The notes: a model not told the origin generated them from the sequence alone. A stretch of 64,000 nt of DNA from Candidatus Cloacimonetes bacterium HGW-Cloacimonetes-2 (GCA_002842035.1 PHBP01000002.1:124001-188000); one strand, 5' to 3'. Shown: positions 36,565-46,340, counted from the stretch's first letter. A program made the numbers and translations.

Positions 36565-36621
36565 CCAACGCTACAGGATCTGATCCGCAGACATTTATTC
36601 AGAAGAACGGGGATAAGCTAT

Positions 36622-37623
36622 ATGCTCTATCCCCTTTCCCTATTGTACTTTGCACTACACAAGATCAAGCAACACTTTAATAGCAGAAACCAGTTTAGAG
36701 CAGCATGTAAAATCATCAGCATTGGCAATATCACTGCCGGGGGTAGCGGAAAGACTCCACTCACTATTGCAATCGCTAAGGCTATGACTGAGAGAGGAAC
36801 CAAGCTGGCAATTTCGCATCGAGGTTTCAAAGGTAAATACGAACATTCGATGAAGATAGTCTTGGGCTCAATCCTGGATGAGGATGCACTTAGCTTGGGT
36901 GACGAAGCCTATATGTTCAGCAATGCACTGCCACAAACACCTGTAGCAGTGGGTAAAGACCGTAAACTTGCAATCATCAGTCTATTGAAGCTCTATCCGG
37001 ATCTCGATCTGATCATCCTGGATGATTCTCTGCAGAATAGAAAAGTATTTCACGATCTGGATATCGTGGTCTTTAGTGAAGATTACGGGATAGGCAATGG
37101 TTTTCTGCTTCCCGCGGGATACCTTAGAGAACCTGTAAGTAGCATCAACAAGGAGCAGATAGTAGTGATCAGTTCCAAAGGTTTTGCGAATAACCCAGAG
37201 TTTGAGCAAAGCCTCAAAAAGCAAGGAATCAAGCCGCTACACAGCAGGGTGAGAGTTAAGGGATTATTTACTGCAAGTGGAAAAGAGCTTGATCCAGTAG
37301 AACTTGATAAGCCAATCCTTATCTCAGGAATTGGAAACCCACAATCCTTTGAAGAGACTGCCCGTACAATAGGGATTGATTTCCTGAAGCACTACAGATA
37401 TCCTGATCACTATAACTTTGTGGATGTATCTGCTATTCTTGATGATATCAAAGCCAATCCACAGCAGCAGTTTATATGTACCCACAAAGACCTGGACAAG
37501 TTGTTGCATAAAGATGAGCTGAACGATAGGCTAAGCTATATCGAAATTGAAGCGGATACGGTCGAGAATGGGCTGATTGAGCTGATCTTGGAACGATTAG
37601 CTCTTGATACGAGAACTGAGTAG
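36622..37623 (+). CDS. lpxK: tetraacyldisaccharide 4'-kinase
   Basis: LpxK phosphorylates the lipid A disaccharide precursor at the inner membrane. The 333-residue protein has an N-terminal hydrophobic anchor (LYPLSLLYFALHKI), a P-loop ISIGNITAGGSGKTPL, HRGFKGKY, and DDSLQNRKV at the position of the family's DDGFQHR. The PAGYLREP phrase is also typical. It shows that the cell makes lipid A. Its 3' end overlaps the converging rsmE by 27 bp. Confidence 0.93.
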   Translation: MLYPLSLLYFALHKIKQHFNSRNQFRAACKIISIGNITAGGSGKTPLTIAIAKAMTERGTKLAISHRGFKGKYEHSMKIVLGSILDEDALSLGDEAYMFSNALPQTPVAVGKDRKLAIISLLKLYPDLDLIILDDSLQNRKVFHDLDIVVFSEDYGIGNGFLLPAGYLREPVSSINKEQIVVISSKGFANNPEFEQSLKKQGIKPLHSRVRVKGLFTASGKELDPVELDKPILISGIGNPQSFEETARTIGIDFLKHYRYPDHYNFVDVSAILDDIKANPQQQFICTHKDLDKLLHKDELNDRLSYIEIEADTVENGLIELILERLALDTRTE

Positions 37624-38307
37624 ATATTGAGACGCAATCGCTATAGCAGCGGTTTCTGCGCGGGTGACCAAGGGACTAATCGAGATATGAGGAATCTCCT
37701 TGAAGAGCTCATACTCATCCTCAGACCATCCACCTTCCGGGCCTATTATAAAGCAGGGATCACATTTATCCAGATTATCAGCCCACAGGTCGGGTCTTTT
37801 CTCACTGCACAGCACAGGCAAATAGCCTTTGCTTATGATAGAGCTAAGCGTTGCTTTGAGAATCATGACTGGATTGATCATAGGTAGATATGGATTGTCA
37901 CACTGCTTGATAGCTGCCAGAGCGATCTTCTCAAATCGGCTTATCGAACTGGGAGAGGGCTTTCTTACGCTGTACCTGGAGGTAAAAGGAAAGAACTCAC
38001 CCGCTCCGAGCTCTGTACACTTTTCGATTACAAGCTCATCATTCTGGTTTTTAAGGAGACTTAGTGCTATTGCATAGCGTGGAACCAGACTCTGTGATAG
38101 AAGAGCAGTAACTATAAAGCTGCTGCTTTGTTTGTCTATCTGGGTAATCTCAGCTTCCGCCAGAATGCCTTTTCCGTTATTGAGCATCATCCTATCCCCT
38201 ATTCTGGCTCTGCTTACAATAGAGAGATGATGGTGCTCTTGACCACTTAGTTGCTGGATTGAACCGACCTCAGGCTTGAGATCGGGCAGAAAGTAAGAAG
38301 GCATCAA
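37597..38307 (-). CDS. rsmE: 16S rRNA m3U1498 methyltransferase
   Basis: The 236-residue SPOUT-class protein has an N-terminal PUA-like part ([20 protein letters not shown]) and the knot motif [17 protein letters not shown] with [18 protein letters not shown] at the end. It overlaps dnaJ by 4 bp at its start and is therefore the last gene of the heat-shock operon, an arrangement seen in other bacteria. Confidence 0.94.
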   Translation of the reverse strand: MMPSYFLPDLKPEVGSIQQLSGQEHHHLSIVSRARIGDRMMLNNGKGILAEAEITQIDKQSSSFIVTALLSQSLVPRYAIALSLLKNQNDELVIEKCTELGAGEFFPFTSRYSVRKPSPSSISRFEKIALAAIKQCDNPYLPMINPVMILKATLSSIISKGYLPVLCSEKRPDLWADNLDKCDPCFIIGPEGGWSEDEYELFKEIPHISISPLVTRAETAAIAIASQYLLSSRIKS

Positions 38308-39461
38308 CTAAAAAACTCTCTCATCTTGGAAAAGAAACCTTTGCCGGGCTTGAACTCGTGTTTGTGATCAAAGGTCTTGAGCTTGGTGTATATTTCCGTT
38401 TCTTCTTTGGAGAGCTTGTTCGGTATCACAACAGTGATCCTTACTATCAAGTCTCCCTTGGCACTGGAATGCAAGCTTTGAATACCCTGTCCTTTGAGAC
38501 GGAAGAGCCTGCCATTTTGCGTACCAGCAGGAATCTTCATCTTGGCACTACCGGTGATCGTGGGAACTACAAGTTCATCTCCAAGCACTGCCTGTGATAC
38601 AGATATGGGAAAATCGAGCACGATGTTATTACCATCTCGTTCGAATGTATCATCCTGTTTTTCACGGATCAAGACCAGGATGTCACCATTTGATCCACCC
38701 CGCGGTCCTACGTTACCCTGGCCTCTAAGGCGGATGTATTGGTTTTCCTCCACTCCGGCAGGTATCTTGACATTGATCTCGGTAACCTTGCCTACGCGTC
38801 CCTCACCGTAACACTTGGAGCAGCGGTTTTTGATGATCTTGCCCTCTCCTCTACAGGAAGGACATTCGGAGGCAGTCTGCATCTGTCCAAACAGTGATTG
38901 TACTACTCTGCGAATCTGTCCGGTACCATGGCACTGCGTACAAGTCTCGCTCTTCCCATCAGCAGAGCCTGTTCCACTACAGGTTTCGCAGGAACTCTTG
39001 ACGCCTACCTTAATCTTTTTCTCAGCACCGATGGCAATCTCTTTAAGACTAAGGGAAAGCTCGATCTGCAAATCTTCTCCGCGGTTTGAGGATCTTCCTC
39101 TTCCTCCTCCCCCACCGAAACCACCACCAAAGATGGATTCGAAAATACTACTGAACCCGCCACCACCAAAGAGATCGCTGATATCATCAAAGTGACTGAA
39201 GTTATCCCAATTGAATCCGCCACCGCCAAACTGACCTTCTACTCCTGCGTGTCCAAATTGGTCATACCGTTGGCGCTTGTCCTTATCTGAAAGCACCTCA
39301 TAGGCTTCCGAAGCTTCTTTGAACTTCTCTTCTGCTTCCTTGTTATCGGGATTTTTATCAGGGTGAAACTGCATAGCCAATTTACGGTATGCCTTCTTGA
39401 TAGTCGCTTCATCGGCTGTTTTATCAACGCCCAATACTTCGTAGTAATCTCTTTTTGCCAT
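38304..39461 (-). CDS. dnaJ: chaperone protein DnaJ
   Basis: The 385-residue co-chaperone stimulates DnaK ATPase. All parts are present: J domain with HPD, Gly/Phe-rich linker ([12 protein letters not shown]), four CxxCxGxG zinc motifs ([32 protein letters not shown]), and the C-terminal substrate-binding domain. It follows dnaK after 61 bp containing a small hairpin. Confidence 0.98.
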   Translation of the reverse strand: MAKRDYYEVLGVDKTADEATIKKAYRKLAMQFHPDKNPDNKEAEEKFKEASEAYEVLSDKDKRQRYDQFGHAGVEGQFGGGGFNWDNFSHFDDISDLFGGGGFSSIFESIFGGGFGGGGGRGRSSNRGEDLQIELSLSLKEIAIGAEKKIKVGVKSSCETCSGTGSADGKSETCTQCHGTGQIRRVVQSLFGQMQTASECPSCRGEGKIIKNRCSKCYGEGRVGKVTEINVKIPAGVEENQYIRLRGQGNVGPRGGSNGDILVLIREKQDDTFERDGNNIVLDFPISVSQAVLGDELVVPTITGSAKMKIPAGTQNGRLFRLKGQGIQSLHSSAKGDLIVRITVVIPNKLSKEETEIYTKLKTFDHKHEFKPGKGFFSKMREFFS

Positions 39462-39488
39462 CTAAAACTGAACTCCAGTGAATATTAT

Positions 39489-39509
39489 GGGGTGCCCATC
39501 GGACACCCC
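39489..39509 (-). other. hairpin between dnaK and dnaJ
   Basis: GGGGTG and CACCCC pair (extended by CC/GG around one mismatch) with a short loop and no T-run, so it is more likely an mRNA-stability or processing element than a terminator. Confidence 0.55.
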
Positions 39510-39522
39510 ACCTAAGCTGTCT

Positions 39523-41481
39523 TTATTTGTCATCGACGACTTCAAAATCCGCGTCGATAGGTCCATCATTCTTTTCTTCTTGCTGGGGCTGACCTTGTGC
39601 AAAGTCTTCTGGATTAAATCCTGCTGCATTGGGATCAAAGCCTGCACCGGCTCCACCTTGCTTGCTTTGCATGTCTGCATAGATGATCTCACCCAGTTTC
39701 TGAGCTTTCTTACCAAGTTCATCCTTGATCTTGTCCAGCTCTTCCTTGGTGTCTGCTTTCTCCATCTGAGCCTTAGCTTCTTTGACGGCTTCCTCAATCT
39801 TGGCTTTTTCATCTGATGGTAGCTTCTCAGCATATTCGCTGAGGCTCTTTTCTGTAGAGAAGATCAGAGTGTCAAGCTCGTTCTTGGCGGTTACAAACTC
39901 CTGGCGCTTCTTGTCTTCATCAGCGTGCATCTCTGCATCTTTGATCATCCGCTCGATATCATCCTGATTGAGGTTTCCGGCACGATCGATCACTATTGAT
40001 TGTTCCTTGCCGGTTCCCTTGTCCTTGGCTGATACATGCAAAAGACCATTGGCATCTATATCAAAGGTAACCTCAATCTGAGGTACTCCACGTGGTGCTG
40101 AAGGAATACCAACCAGATCAAAACGTCCCAGCGACTTGTTATCAAGAGCCATAGGACGCTCTCCTTGCAAGACATGGATGGTGACTGCAGTTTGATTATC
40201 CGCTGCCGTGGAGAAGACTTGACTCTTCTTGGTCGGGATGGTGGTGTTTCTATTGATCAAAGCAGTCATCACTCCTCCCAAAGTCTCTATACCCAAAGAC
40301 AGGGGTGTCACATCGAGCAAGAGAACGTCACTTACCTTCTCATCGCCGGACATTATAGCACCCTGAATAGCTGCACCAATGGCGACCACTTCATCAGGAT
40401 TGAGGCTGCGGTTTGGCTTTTTGCCAAAGAATCTTTCGACTGCTTCCTGCACTGCCGGGATACGTGTGCTTCCCCCCACCAGGAGGACTTCCTGTATTTC
40501 GGAAGCATTGAGCTTGGCATCGGTTAAAGCCTTCTTGCAAGGACCAAGGCTACGCTCTACCAGATCTGCAGTAAGCCGGTTGAATTCAGCCAGGCTCAGA
40601 TCGAGATTCAAATGCTTGGGACCTGTAGCATCGGCTGTGATAAAAGGCAGATTGATATTGGCTGTCTGAGTACCGGAAAGCTCTATCTTGGCTTTCTCAG
40701 CTGCTTCACGCAGTCTCTGCAGAGCCATCGGATCTTTGGAGAGATCAATCCCTTCCTGAGCTTTGAACTTTTCCAAGATCCAATCTATCACACGCTTGTC
40801 AAAATCGTCTCCACCCAAGTGAGTGTCACCGTTTGTAGATAGTACTTCCACAACACCCTGGGAGATATCCAGGATGGAGATGTCAAAAGTTCCGCCACCC
40901 AGATCATAGACGGCGACTTTTTGTTCCTTCTTATTTTCCATACCATAGGCCAAAGCCGCAGCGGTAGGCTCGTTGATGATACGCTTTACTTCGAGACCTG
41001 CAATCTTGCCGGCATCTTTAGTCGCCTGTCTTTGGTCGTCATTGAAGTATGCCGGGACTGTGATCACAGCTTCGGTGACTGTTTGTCCCAAATATGCTTC
41101 TGCTGTTTCTTTCATCTTGGTGAGCACCAGAGCGGATATCTCCTGAGGAGTGAAATCTTTGTTCTCGGAGTCAATGTGCACTGCTGCCTGATTCTTGAGC
41201 CCGCTTTTGACCTTGTAAGGTACTTGCTTGATCTCTTCGCTTACTTCGTTATAGGCTCTACCCATAAAGCGTTTGATCGAATATACTGTATTTGTGGGAT
41301 TAGTAACTGCCTGACGCTTTGCTAATTGACCCACCAGACGCTGTCCGTCTCTGGTAAAACCCACCACTGATGGTGTGGTACGGGTTCCTTCCACATTTGT
41401 AATAACTACCGGCTTGCCGCCTTCCACGACAGCAACGCAGGAATTGGTTGTACCAAGGTCGATACCGATTATCTTTCCCAT
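39523..41481 (-). CDS. dnaK: chaperone protein DnaK (Hsp70)
   Basis: From ATG 41481 (GGAGG upstream; the frame begins four codons earlier inside that ribosome site) the product is 652 residues. ATPase signatures [28 protein letters not shown] and [16 protein letters not shown], the linker [14 protein letters not shown], the substrate domain and an acidic C-terminus ending in [10 protein letters not shown] (like the family's EEVKD end) are all present. Confidence 0.98.
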   Translation of the reverse strand: MGKIIGIDLGTTNSCVAVVEGGKPVVITNVEGTRTTPSVVGFTRDGQRLVGQLAKRQAVTNPTNTVYSIKRFMGRAYNEVSEEIKQVPYKVKSGLKNQAAVHIDSENKDFTPQEISALVLTKMKETAEAYLGQTVTEAVITVPAYFNDDQRQATKDAGKIAGLEVKRIINEPTAAALAYGMENKKEQKVAVYDLGGGTFDISILDISQGVVEVLSTNGDTHLGGDDFDKRVIDWILEKFKAQEGIDLSKDPMALQRLREAAEKAKIELSGTQTANINLPFITADATGPKHLNLDLSLAEFNRLTADLVERSLGPCKKALTDAKLNASEIQEVLLVGGSTRIPAVQEAVERFFGKKPNRSLNPDEVVAIGAAIQGAIMSGDEKVSDVLLLDVTPLSLGIETLGGVMTALINRNTTIPTKKSQVFSTAADNQTAVTIHVLQGERPMALDNKSLGRFDLVGIPSAPRGVPQIEVTFDIDANGLLHVSAKDKGTGKEQSIVIDRAGNLNQDDIERMIKDAEMHADEDKKRQEFVTAKNELDTLIFSTEKSLSEYAEKLPSDEKAKIEEAVKEAKAQMEKADTKEELDKIKDELGKKAQKLGEIIYADMQSKQGGAGAGFDPNAAGFNPEDFAQGQPQQEEKNDGPIDADFEVVDDK

Positions 41482-41502
41482 GGTTTCCTCCATATATTCA
41501 TA

Positions 41503-42072
41503 TTATTCATTTGAATCTTGGGTTTGCGGATTTCCGCTGGATACTGCCACCCTCACAGGGCGGATTACTATATCATTCATTGTGTAGCCGTTTTGGATCA
41601 CGGCTGCCACAATATTCTCTTCAAAATCAACTGAAGGTATATGAGCCAGAGCTTCATGCTTTGCAGGATCAAAATCGTGACCCAAAGCTTCAATCTTCTT
41701 TACTCCTTCACGTTCCAAGACGCTAGTGAGTTGCTGCTCGATCAGGCTGATACCTTTGAAAAACTTGTCCTCAGCCTGCTCTGGATCTATCTGAGCCAAA
41801 GCACGCTCAAAATTATCCAGGACATCACAGACATTGAGAGCTAGTTTCTCTGTGGAACGCTTGATCCAATCTGCTTTTTCCTGGTTTGTGCGTCTGCGGT
41901 AATTCTCAAATTCAGCCATTGAACGCAGATACTTGTCTTTCCATTCGTCTCTTTCGCGACTTAGCTTCGTCAATTCGTCCTCAATCGTTTCTTCTTGCCC
42001 GGTTTGATCTTGATCAACCTGCTCAAGCACAGGCTCTTGATCTTCCGGATGATGTTTCTTTTTATGTGACAT
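41503..42072 (-). CDS. grpE: nucleotide-exchange factor GrpE
   Basis: The 189-residue protein has an acidic, charged N-terminus, the long helix with RSMAEFENYRRRTNQEKADW, and the C-terminal beta-wing with GHDFDPAKHEALAHIPS and VIQNGYTMNDIVIRPVRVAV. It releases ADP from DnaK. ATG at 42072 follows GGGAG and lies 2 bp after the hrcA stop. Confidence 0.96.
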   Translation of the reverse strand: MSHKKKHHPEDQEPVLEQVDQDQTGQEETIEDELTKLSRERDEWKDKYLRSMAEFENYRRRTNQEKADWIKRSTEKLALNVCDVLDNFERALAQIDPEQAEDKFFKGISLIEQQLTSVLEREGVKKIEALGHDFDPAKHEALAHIPSVDFEENIVAAVIQNGYTMNDIVIRPVRVAVSSGNPQTQDSNE

Positions 42073-42074
42073 TA

Positions 42075-43130
42075 TCAAACTCCCTGTTTCGGCACGATCA
42101 TCCCCTTGCGGGTGGTTTCAGTAATCGTACGGGTAATATCTCTGATCAAGGGTATCAGCTTGCGATAATCTGTCCTGAGAGGTGCTACTACACCCAGATA
42201 CCCGGGTATGCCAAAGACTTCATATTTCCCAAAGATCACTACAAAATCCAGCCAGTTTGGCTCGCAGAGCTCTTCGCCCATCAAGACCTTTACTTCATTA
42301 TCGTCCTGATTGGCCCTCATAATCCCGAGAAGATTATCCTGTCTCTGGATCAGATTCATAAAGCTCAAAATAGACTGTTTAGAATCAAACTCCGGTTGTT
42401 CCAAAAACTTGATCGAGCCATCATAGTGAATGAAGAAATCACTGATCTCTATAAAAGCACGATGCAATTCCTGGAGAAAAGAACTAACCAGCAGGTTTTC
42501 CTGATGCATATTCTCCCGCATTTCCACGAGGACTTTATTGGCAATGTCATAGACTCTCAAGCCAACCAATTCGTCATTGAGATATCGCACCAGTTTTCGC
42601 AACTGGGTCTCGCTCATCTCATATTCGCATTTCAGGATCACTGTCTTGTCCAGACCGCTATCCAAGCTCATCACAAAGAGCAGCTTGCCATCCCCAATCG
42701 GAAAAACATCCAGCTTTGCTAAATATCCATTTGAGACCTCAGGCTCTGCCACAAAGCTAAGCTGATCTGTCTCTTTGGCAAGTATCTGCATAATGTAGTG
42801 CAGAGCTCTGGGAGTGTCTTTGTAGTTGTGGATCAGAAGATCCCGCAGTATATCCATCCGCTCAAAACTTACCCTTTTATGATCCTCAGCGATCAGCTCC
42901 AGGTACTGCCTGTAACCGCGGATCGTAGGTATCCTTCCGGCGGATGTATGGGGTTGATGGATCAGATTTCCTTGTTCCAGCTTAAACAAATCCAGGCGCA
43001 AGGTCGCAGAACTCACTTCCTGCAGATACTTTTCATTTAGCATTCGCGAAGAGACTGGCTCATTAGTCTGGATAAATTCATCCACCAATGCCAGCAAAGT
43101 CTCATTCAATCTTAGCTGATTCTTCTTCAT
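42075..43130 (-). CDS. hrcA: heat-inducible transcription repressor HrcA
   Basis: The product of about 351 residues has the winged-helix start with SSRMLNEKYLQEVSSATLRLDLFKLEQGNLIHQPHTSAGRIPT, broken here as in the family's SSATIRNDMA...HTSAGRIPT, and a GAF-like C-terminal domain. It represses its own operon through CIRCE and is kept active by GroEL in other bacteria. The ATG at 43130 has GAGGA at proper spacing; the ATG three codons earlier sits too close to it. Confidence 0.92.
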   Translation of the reverse strand: MKKNQLRLNETLLALVDEFIQTNEPVSSRMLNEKYLQEVSSATLRLDLFKLEQGNLIHQPHTSAGRIPTIRGYRQYLELIAEDHKRVSFERMDILRDLLIHNYKDTPRALHYIMQILAKETDQLSFVAEPEVSNGYLAKLDVFPIGDGKLLFVMSLDSGLDKTVILKCEYEMSETQLRKLVRYLNDELVGLRVYDIANKVLVEMRENMHQENLLVSSFLQELHRAFIEISDFFIHYDGSIKFLEQPEFDSKQSILSFMNLIQRQDNLLGIMRANQDDNEVKVLMGEELCEPNWLDFVVIFGKYEVFGIPGYLGVVAPLRTDYRKLIPLIRDITRTITETTRKGMIVPKQGV

Positions 43131-43152
43131 CTTCCTCATTCCTCAGAACTTA

Positions 43153-43179
43153 TTAGCAGTCCCATCATTCATCTGCTAA
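43153..43179. promoter_or_regulatory. CIRCE operator of the hrcA-grpE-dnaK-dnaJ-rsmE operon
   Basis: TTAGCAG (43153-43159) and CTGCTAA (43173-43179) form the 9-9-9 inverted repeat of CIRCE (TTAGCACTC-N9-GAGTGCTAA), with the variant seventh base G/C. It lies between the candidate promoter and hrcA. Confidence 0.88.
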
Positions 43180-43188
43180 TCTGAGGAC

Positions 43189-43216
43189 AATCTAATCGAG
43201 TCTGCTAAATTGTCAA
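43189..43216 (-). promoter_or_regulatory. candidate sigma-70-type promoter of the heat-shock operon
   Basis: Minus strand TTGACA (43211-43216) and TAGATT (43189-43194) are 16 bp apart, immediately upstream of CIRCE. An extra half-site TTAGCAGACTC lies between the two boxes. Confidence 0.65.
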
Positions 43217-43269
43217 TCAAAATGTGAGACTGCTTAAAAGCCGGCTAACAAAACTTCTTTATAAACCCT

Positions 43270-43482
43270 CACTGAAAACTTCAAATCCAATCACCAAAAC
43301 TTCAAATCGGGGAAATCCGGTCATAACAGGGGTATTCTGGGCTCATGGTTTTTATCACCATTTCTTCAAATACCATCACCGTTTCTTCAAATCTGATCAC
43401 TGAAGACTTCAAGCTTTTATCATACTTTCTTCAAATCACCATCACCATTTCTTCAAACTTTTATCACAGAAACTTCAAATGG
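43270..43482. repeat. 22-bp tandem array (TTCAAAT repeats) upstream of the heat-shock promoter
   Basis: At least six units of 21-22 bp end in TTCAAAT or a near match (TTCAAGC, TTCAAAC) and begin TTTATCACCAT or similar: 43350-43482 is nearly continuous, with two more copies at 43279 and 43299. The stretch has no coding frame. It is the gap of more than 300 bp between hrcA and the IS element. Confidence 0.8.
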
Positions 43483-43492
43483 GATTCCACAT

Positions 43493-43527
43493 AAAAAAAA
43501 GTGGGAGACACCGGGTGGTGTTCCCAC
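43493..43527 (-). terminator. rho-independent terminator facing the decayed protease operon
   Basis: On the minus strand GTGGGAACACC pairs with GGTGTCTCCCAC (one bulge) and is followed by eight T. No intact minus-strand gene ends here; it fits the original end of the operon now cut by the IS element. Confidence 0.82.
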
Positions 43528-43628
43528 GTATCGGAGGGCATATAGTGGATTAGATTTTTAGGACAGCCCAATAAGGTGTACTTGACATTAAGAAAGCGAT
43601 GAAGAAAGTACAACCGTGGGAGGTTCAA

Positions 43629-43922
43629 ATGAAAAAGCGCAGCACTTACAGCGGTAAGTTTAAGAGCAAGGTTGCCCTTGCGGCAATCGAGGGCAGAAAG
43701 ACAATAGCGGAGTTGGCGTCTGAGTTTTCGTTGCATCCGAATCAGATCAGTCAGTGGAAGAGTCAGTTGTTAGCGAGATCTGAAGAAATCTTTTCCGACA
43801 AGCGAAAAAGGGATAAGGAAGATAATGCTCAGCTAATAGATGAGTTATACAAGCAAATAGGCCAGCTAAAAGTAGAGTTAGACTGGCTGAAAAAAAAATC
43901 TGGGATCATCGGTAAGGGCTAA
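43629..43922 (+). CDS. IS3-type transposase OrfA
   Basis: From ATG 43629 (GGGAGG ribosome site) this 97-residue protein has the Tnp_1 helix-turn-helix (KFKSKVALAAIEGRKTIAELASEFSLHPNQISQWK, in parts) and a leucine-zipper-like end (LIDELYKQIGQLKVELDWLKKKSG). It binds the element ends and works with OrfB. An A9 run lies near its 3' end. Confidence 0.9.
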   Translation: MKKRSTYSGKFKSKVALAAIEGRKTIAELASEFSLHPNQISQWKSQLLARSEEIFSDKRKRDKEDNAQLIDELYKQIGQLKVELDWLKKKSGIIGKG

Positions 43923-43923
43923 A

Positions 43924-44387
43924 GTGCAGCTTATTGAATCGGCGCAAGAGAGTATCAGTGTTGTCCGACAGTGCGAGTTGCTGGGCATCTCTCAGTCGTC
44001 CTACTATTACAAACCGCGGATAAATGAGTTTGATTTAGAGCTAATGGCTAAGATTGATGAGATTTATACCAGGAGGCCATTTTTCGGCTCGCGTCGGATA
44101 ATGATGGAATTGAAGCAGTTAGGCTTATCCGTCGGTAGAAGGAAAGTGCAAGCTCTGATGGATAAAATGGGTATTGAAGCTATTTATCCCAAGCCTAATC
44201 TAAGCAAGCCCAATTTAGAGCATAGAAGCTACCCCTATTTACTCAGAAACGTGAAGATAGAGCGACCGAATCAGGTTTGGTGTTCGGACATAACTTACAT
44301 CAGGATGACGAATGGCTGGCTTTATCTGGTGGCGGTCATGGATTGGTACAGCCGATACATTCTCTCCTGGGAGTTGTCGAATACCAA
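43924..44387 (+). pseudogene. IS3-type transposase OrfB, 3'-truncated
   Basis: The frame starts at GTG 43924 just after the OrfA stop and reads SVVRQCELLGISQSSYYY, FFGSRRIMMELKQLGL and the first catalytic Asp region VWCSDITYIRM, then VAVMDWYSRYILSWELSNT. There the IS sequence ends; the frame runs on to 44628 only through foreign sequence. The second Asp (SDQGSQY region) and the Glu of the DDE triad are missing, so it cannot transpose. The frame is +1, not -1, relative to OrfA. Confidence 0.85.
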
Positions 44388-45328
44388 CCCATCAACTCTC
44401 TTTCCCAGGCACACATTCCTTTTGATGCGTCAAATCCGACCTGATTTGCGTTCAACAATCCAAGATTTGCAATTCTACCTGTATGACCGCCAACTCCACC
44501 TCTTATCAACCAATGACCTACTTCATGCAGTATTCTATCCCGTGCCCACAAATGACCATTTAAATTTCCACCTTGCGTCGTACCATTCGATACAATTATT
44601 GGCTGTCCTGATGGTAATGTATCATTAGATGTGTAAGTTGTTATAAGCGAAGCAATTCCAGAATAAGTAACATTTGGTCCATAGACATTTACCGCTGGAT
44701 CCATGTGAGCACCATTTAATGGACTCCTATATGATATAAAGACCAGATCTGCAAATCCATCAGGTTGATTAATGTGATTGTATGACTGACTCTGATGGTC
44801 ATAAGTAGATGTCCAGTTATCGTAAAGACCGAAATCAATGACCGAATCCATGCTGCTTAGAATGTAGTTATTTATTGAGCCATAGGATGATGAATTGAAC
44901 CCCGGCGGATATGGATTGGGTAATGTAAATCTATAGACATCTCCAACATACTTGTAAACACCTCGAGACATGTCCCAGAAATATTTGGTTATGTTGATAT
45001 CTGACAGCCATTAGAATCCTGGCGTAAACGGATCAAAGTTAATGCTTTCTATGAAGATGTTTTGATAATCCGGATCTCCCGGTGATGGCCAGTAGGGTGC
45101 ATTGGGAAGATATTCTTCACCTTCTCGATCAACAAAGATTATACATACTCTCATGATCCCAGTAGATGGTACTGAATGTCCACCTCGTGGAAACAACCTG
45201 ATGTGTGTTGTCGTTAATGAATCTTCAGGGCTGTATTCATCATAGTCATCCCAACGCCCCTGACAATAAAGCTGAGACGACAACAATGACATCACAAAAG
45301 CAAGCAGTAAACTTAATGTAACTCGCAT
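44387..45328 (-). pseudogene. secreted M6-like zinc metalloprotease, broken by an in-frame TAA and by the IS element
   Basis: ATG 45328 (GGGGGA ribosome site) begins a signal peptide (MRVTLSLLLAFVMSLLSSQLYCQ) and a propeptide-like region with MRVCIIFVDREGEEY. TAA at 45011-45013 ends it at codon 106, yet the same frame continues WLSDINITKYFWDMSRGVYKYVGDVYRF, as expected for an M6-type (immune-inhibitor-like) protease. The zinc motif follows as HEVGHWL, and MCAWERELMGW is the last recognisable stretch before the IS junction at about 44387. All domains beyond, including any sorting domain, are lost. It starts 8 bp after the upstream T9SS-cargo gene. Confidence 0.82.
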
Positions 45329-45336
45329 AGTTCCCC

Positions 45337-46302
45337 CTATTTTATTAAAATAAGTTTTGAGAGTTTTGAGCCCTCTTGTGTTCTGAGGCTACAATAATAG
45401 ACTCCACTCGGTAACAACTTGCCTGATTCGTTACGTCCATCCCACTTAACAGCTCCATCTCCATTTACGGGGATACTGATTATCAATTGGCCTTTAATGT
45501 TGAATATGGATAGAGTTCCGGTTTTGCTCCTATCAGGTATTATGTAGCTGATGGTTATTGCATCTTTGAATGGATTTGGAAAACAGGATAAACCGAGTGC
45601 AATAGATGGAGGCATAGGTTCATATACTGACACCGGCTGACCATAATGAACTCCATTGATCTCGCAAGCTGCAGAAGCTATTACATTATCTGGCTGATCA
45701 TCCCATTCTTCATAGGTAGGCCCAAACCCCCTTGCCCATCCTCGAGTATGATGACTTGTTGCCCAGCCGGGGGCCCAGTATTCATGGAATCTAATGTAGG
45801 TCGGGATATAGTAATGACTCAAATAGTGCTCTCCGTCACTGGTGCAGATCCATGGATAAGGCCAATCATCTAAGAAATGAAAGACATAGAAAGATCCGAC
45901 AGATGAAAAATTCTCGTGAATTATCTCATCGGTATCCGGATTATTGTCCAAGTCAAATTCGTCATAAGCATAAGTAATATCACCTTCATTCCGAATCCAG
46001 TGGTTTTCACCAGACCCCAACAATCCAACGACTTTGTAATACACGTTACCATTGATTTCCGTAGATGCGACTACCTCTCTGATAAGCTGATACCCGCCAG
46101 AGGACAAACTTCTCCACCATTTGTTTCCCACGTGCAAGGGATTATAGGAGTATAACTCGGGATCTTCTCTTGCTCTTCTAAAGAACTCAGTTTTATGATC
46201 TTCGGTTGGTTCCACCTTGTACTGAAGAATTGACGCCGGAGTTGAATATGCTGCTCCCCATATGAGAAGCCCCAGCAGAAATAAGGACAGCTTTCTCATC
46301 AT
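45337..46302 (-). CDS. secreted protein with T9SS C-terminal sorting domain
   Basis: The 321-residue product has a signal peptide (MMRKLSLFLLGLLIWGAAYS), an unrecognised middle with many Trp and Tyr, and a type A sorting domain at ~240-321: CFPNPFKDA, IFNIKGQLI, WDGRNESGKLLPSGVYYCSL, end SKLILIK. GGAGG precedes the ATG. It was the first gene of an operon with the M6-like protease now in decay; it could be an inhibitor, activator or simply a co-exported partner of that enzyme, but this is guesswork. Confidence 0.88.
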   Translation of the reverse strand: MMRKLSLFLLGLLIWGAAYSTPASILQYKVEPTEDHKTEFFRRAREDPELYSYNPLHVGNKWWRSLSSGGYQLIREVVASTEINGNVYYKVVGLLGSGENHWIRNEGDITYAYDEFDLDNNPDTDEIIHENFSSVGSFYVFHFLDDWPYPWICTSDGEHYLSHYYIPTYIRFHEYWAPGWATSHHTRGWARGFGPTYEEWDDQPDNVIASAACEINGVHYGQPVSVYEPMPPSIALGLSCFPNPFKDAITISYIIPDRSKTGTLSIFNIKGQLIISIPVNGDGAVKWDGRNESGKLLPSGVYYCSLRTQEGSKLSKLILIK

Positions 46303-46340
46303 CTCAACCTCCTTGTCTCAAACTATAGCTACTTTATATC

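Larger units (their letters stand above)
43545..44387 (+). mobile_element. IS3-family element, truncated at its right end
   Basis: The element contains an OrfA/OrfB pair of the IS3 type. The left boundary is approximate (about 43540-43560); terminal repeats could not be paired because the right end is missing. The right side breaks inside orfB at about 44387, where sequence of the minus-strand protease gene begins. Confidence 0.8.

Noticed and set aside
43270-43482. CRISPR array
   Set aside because: The 22-bp units are back to back with no unique spacers, and no cas gene is present.
44388-44628. C-terminal part of the OrfB reading frame
   Set aside because: This stretch is antisense to the protease gene and contains no transposase motifs; the frame is open by chance.
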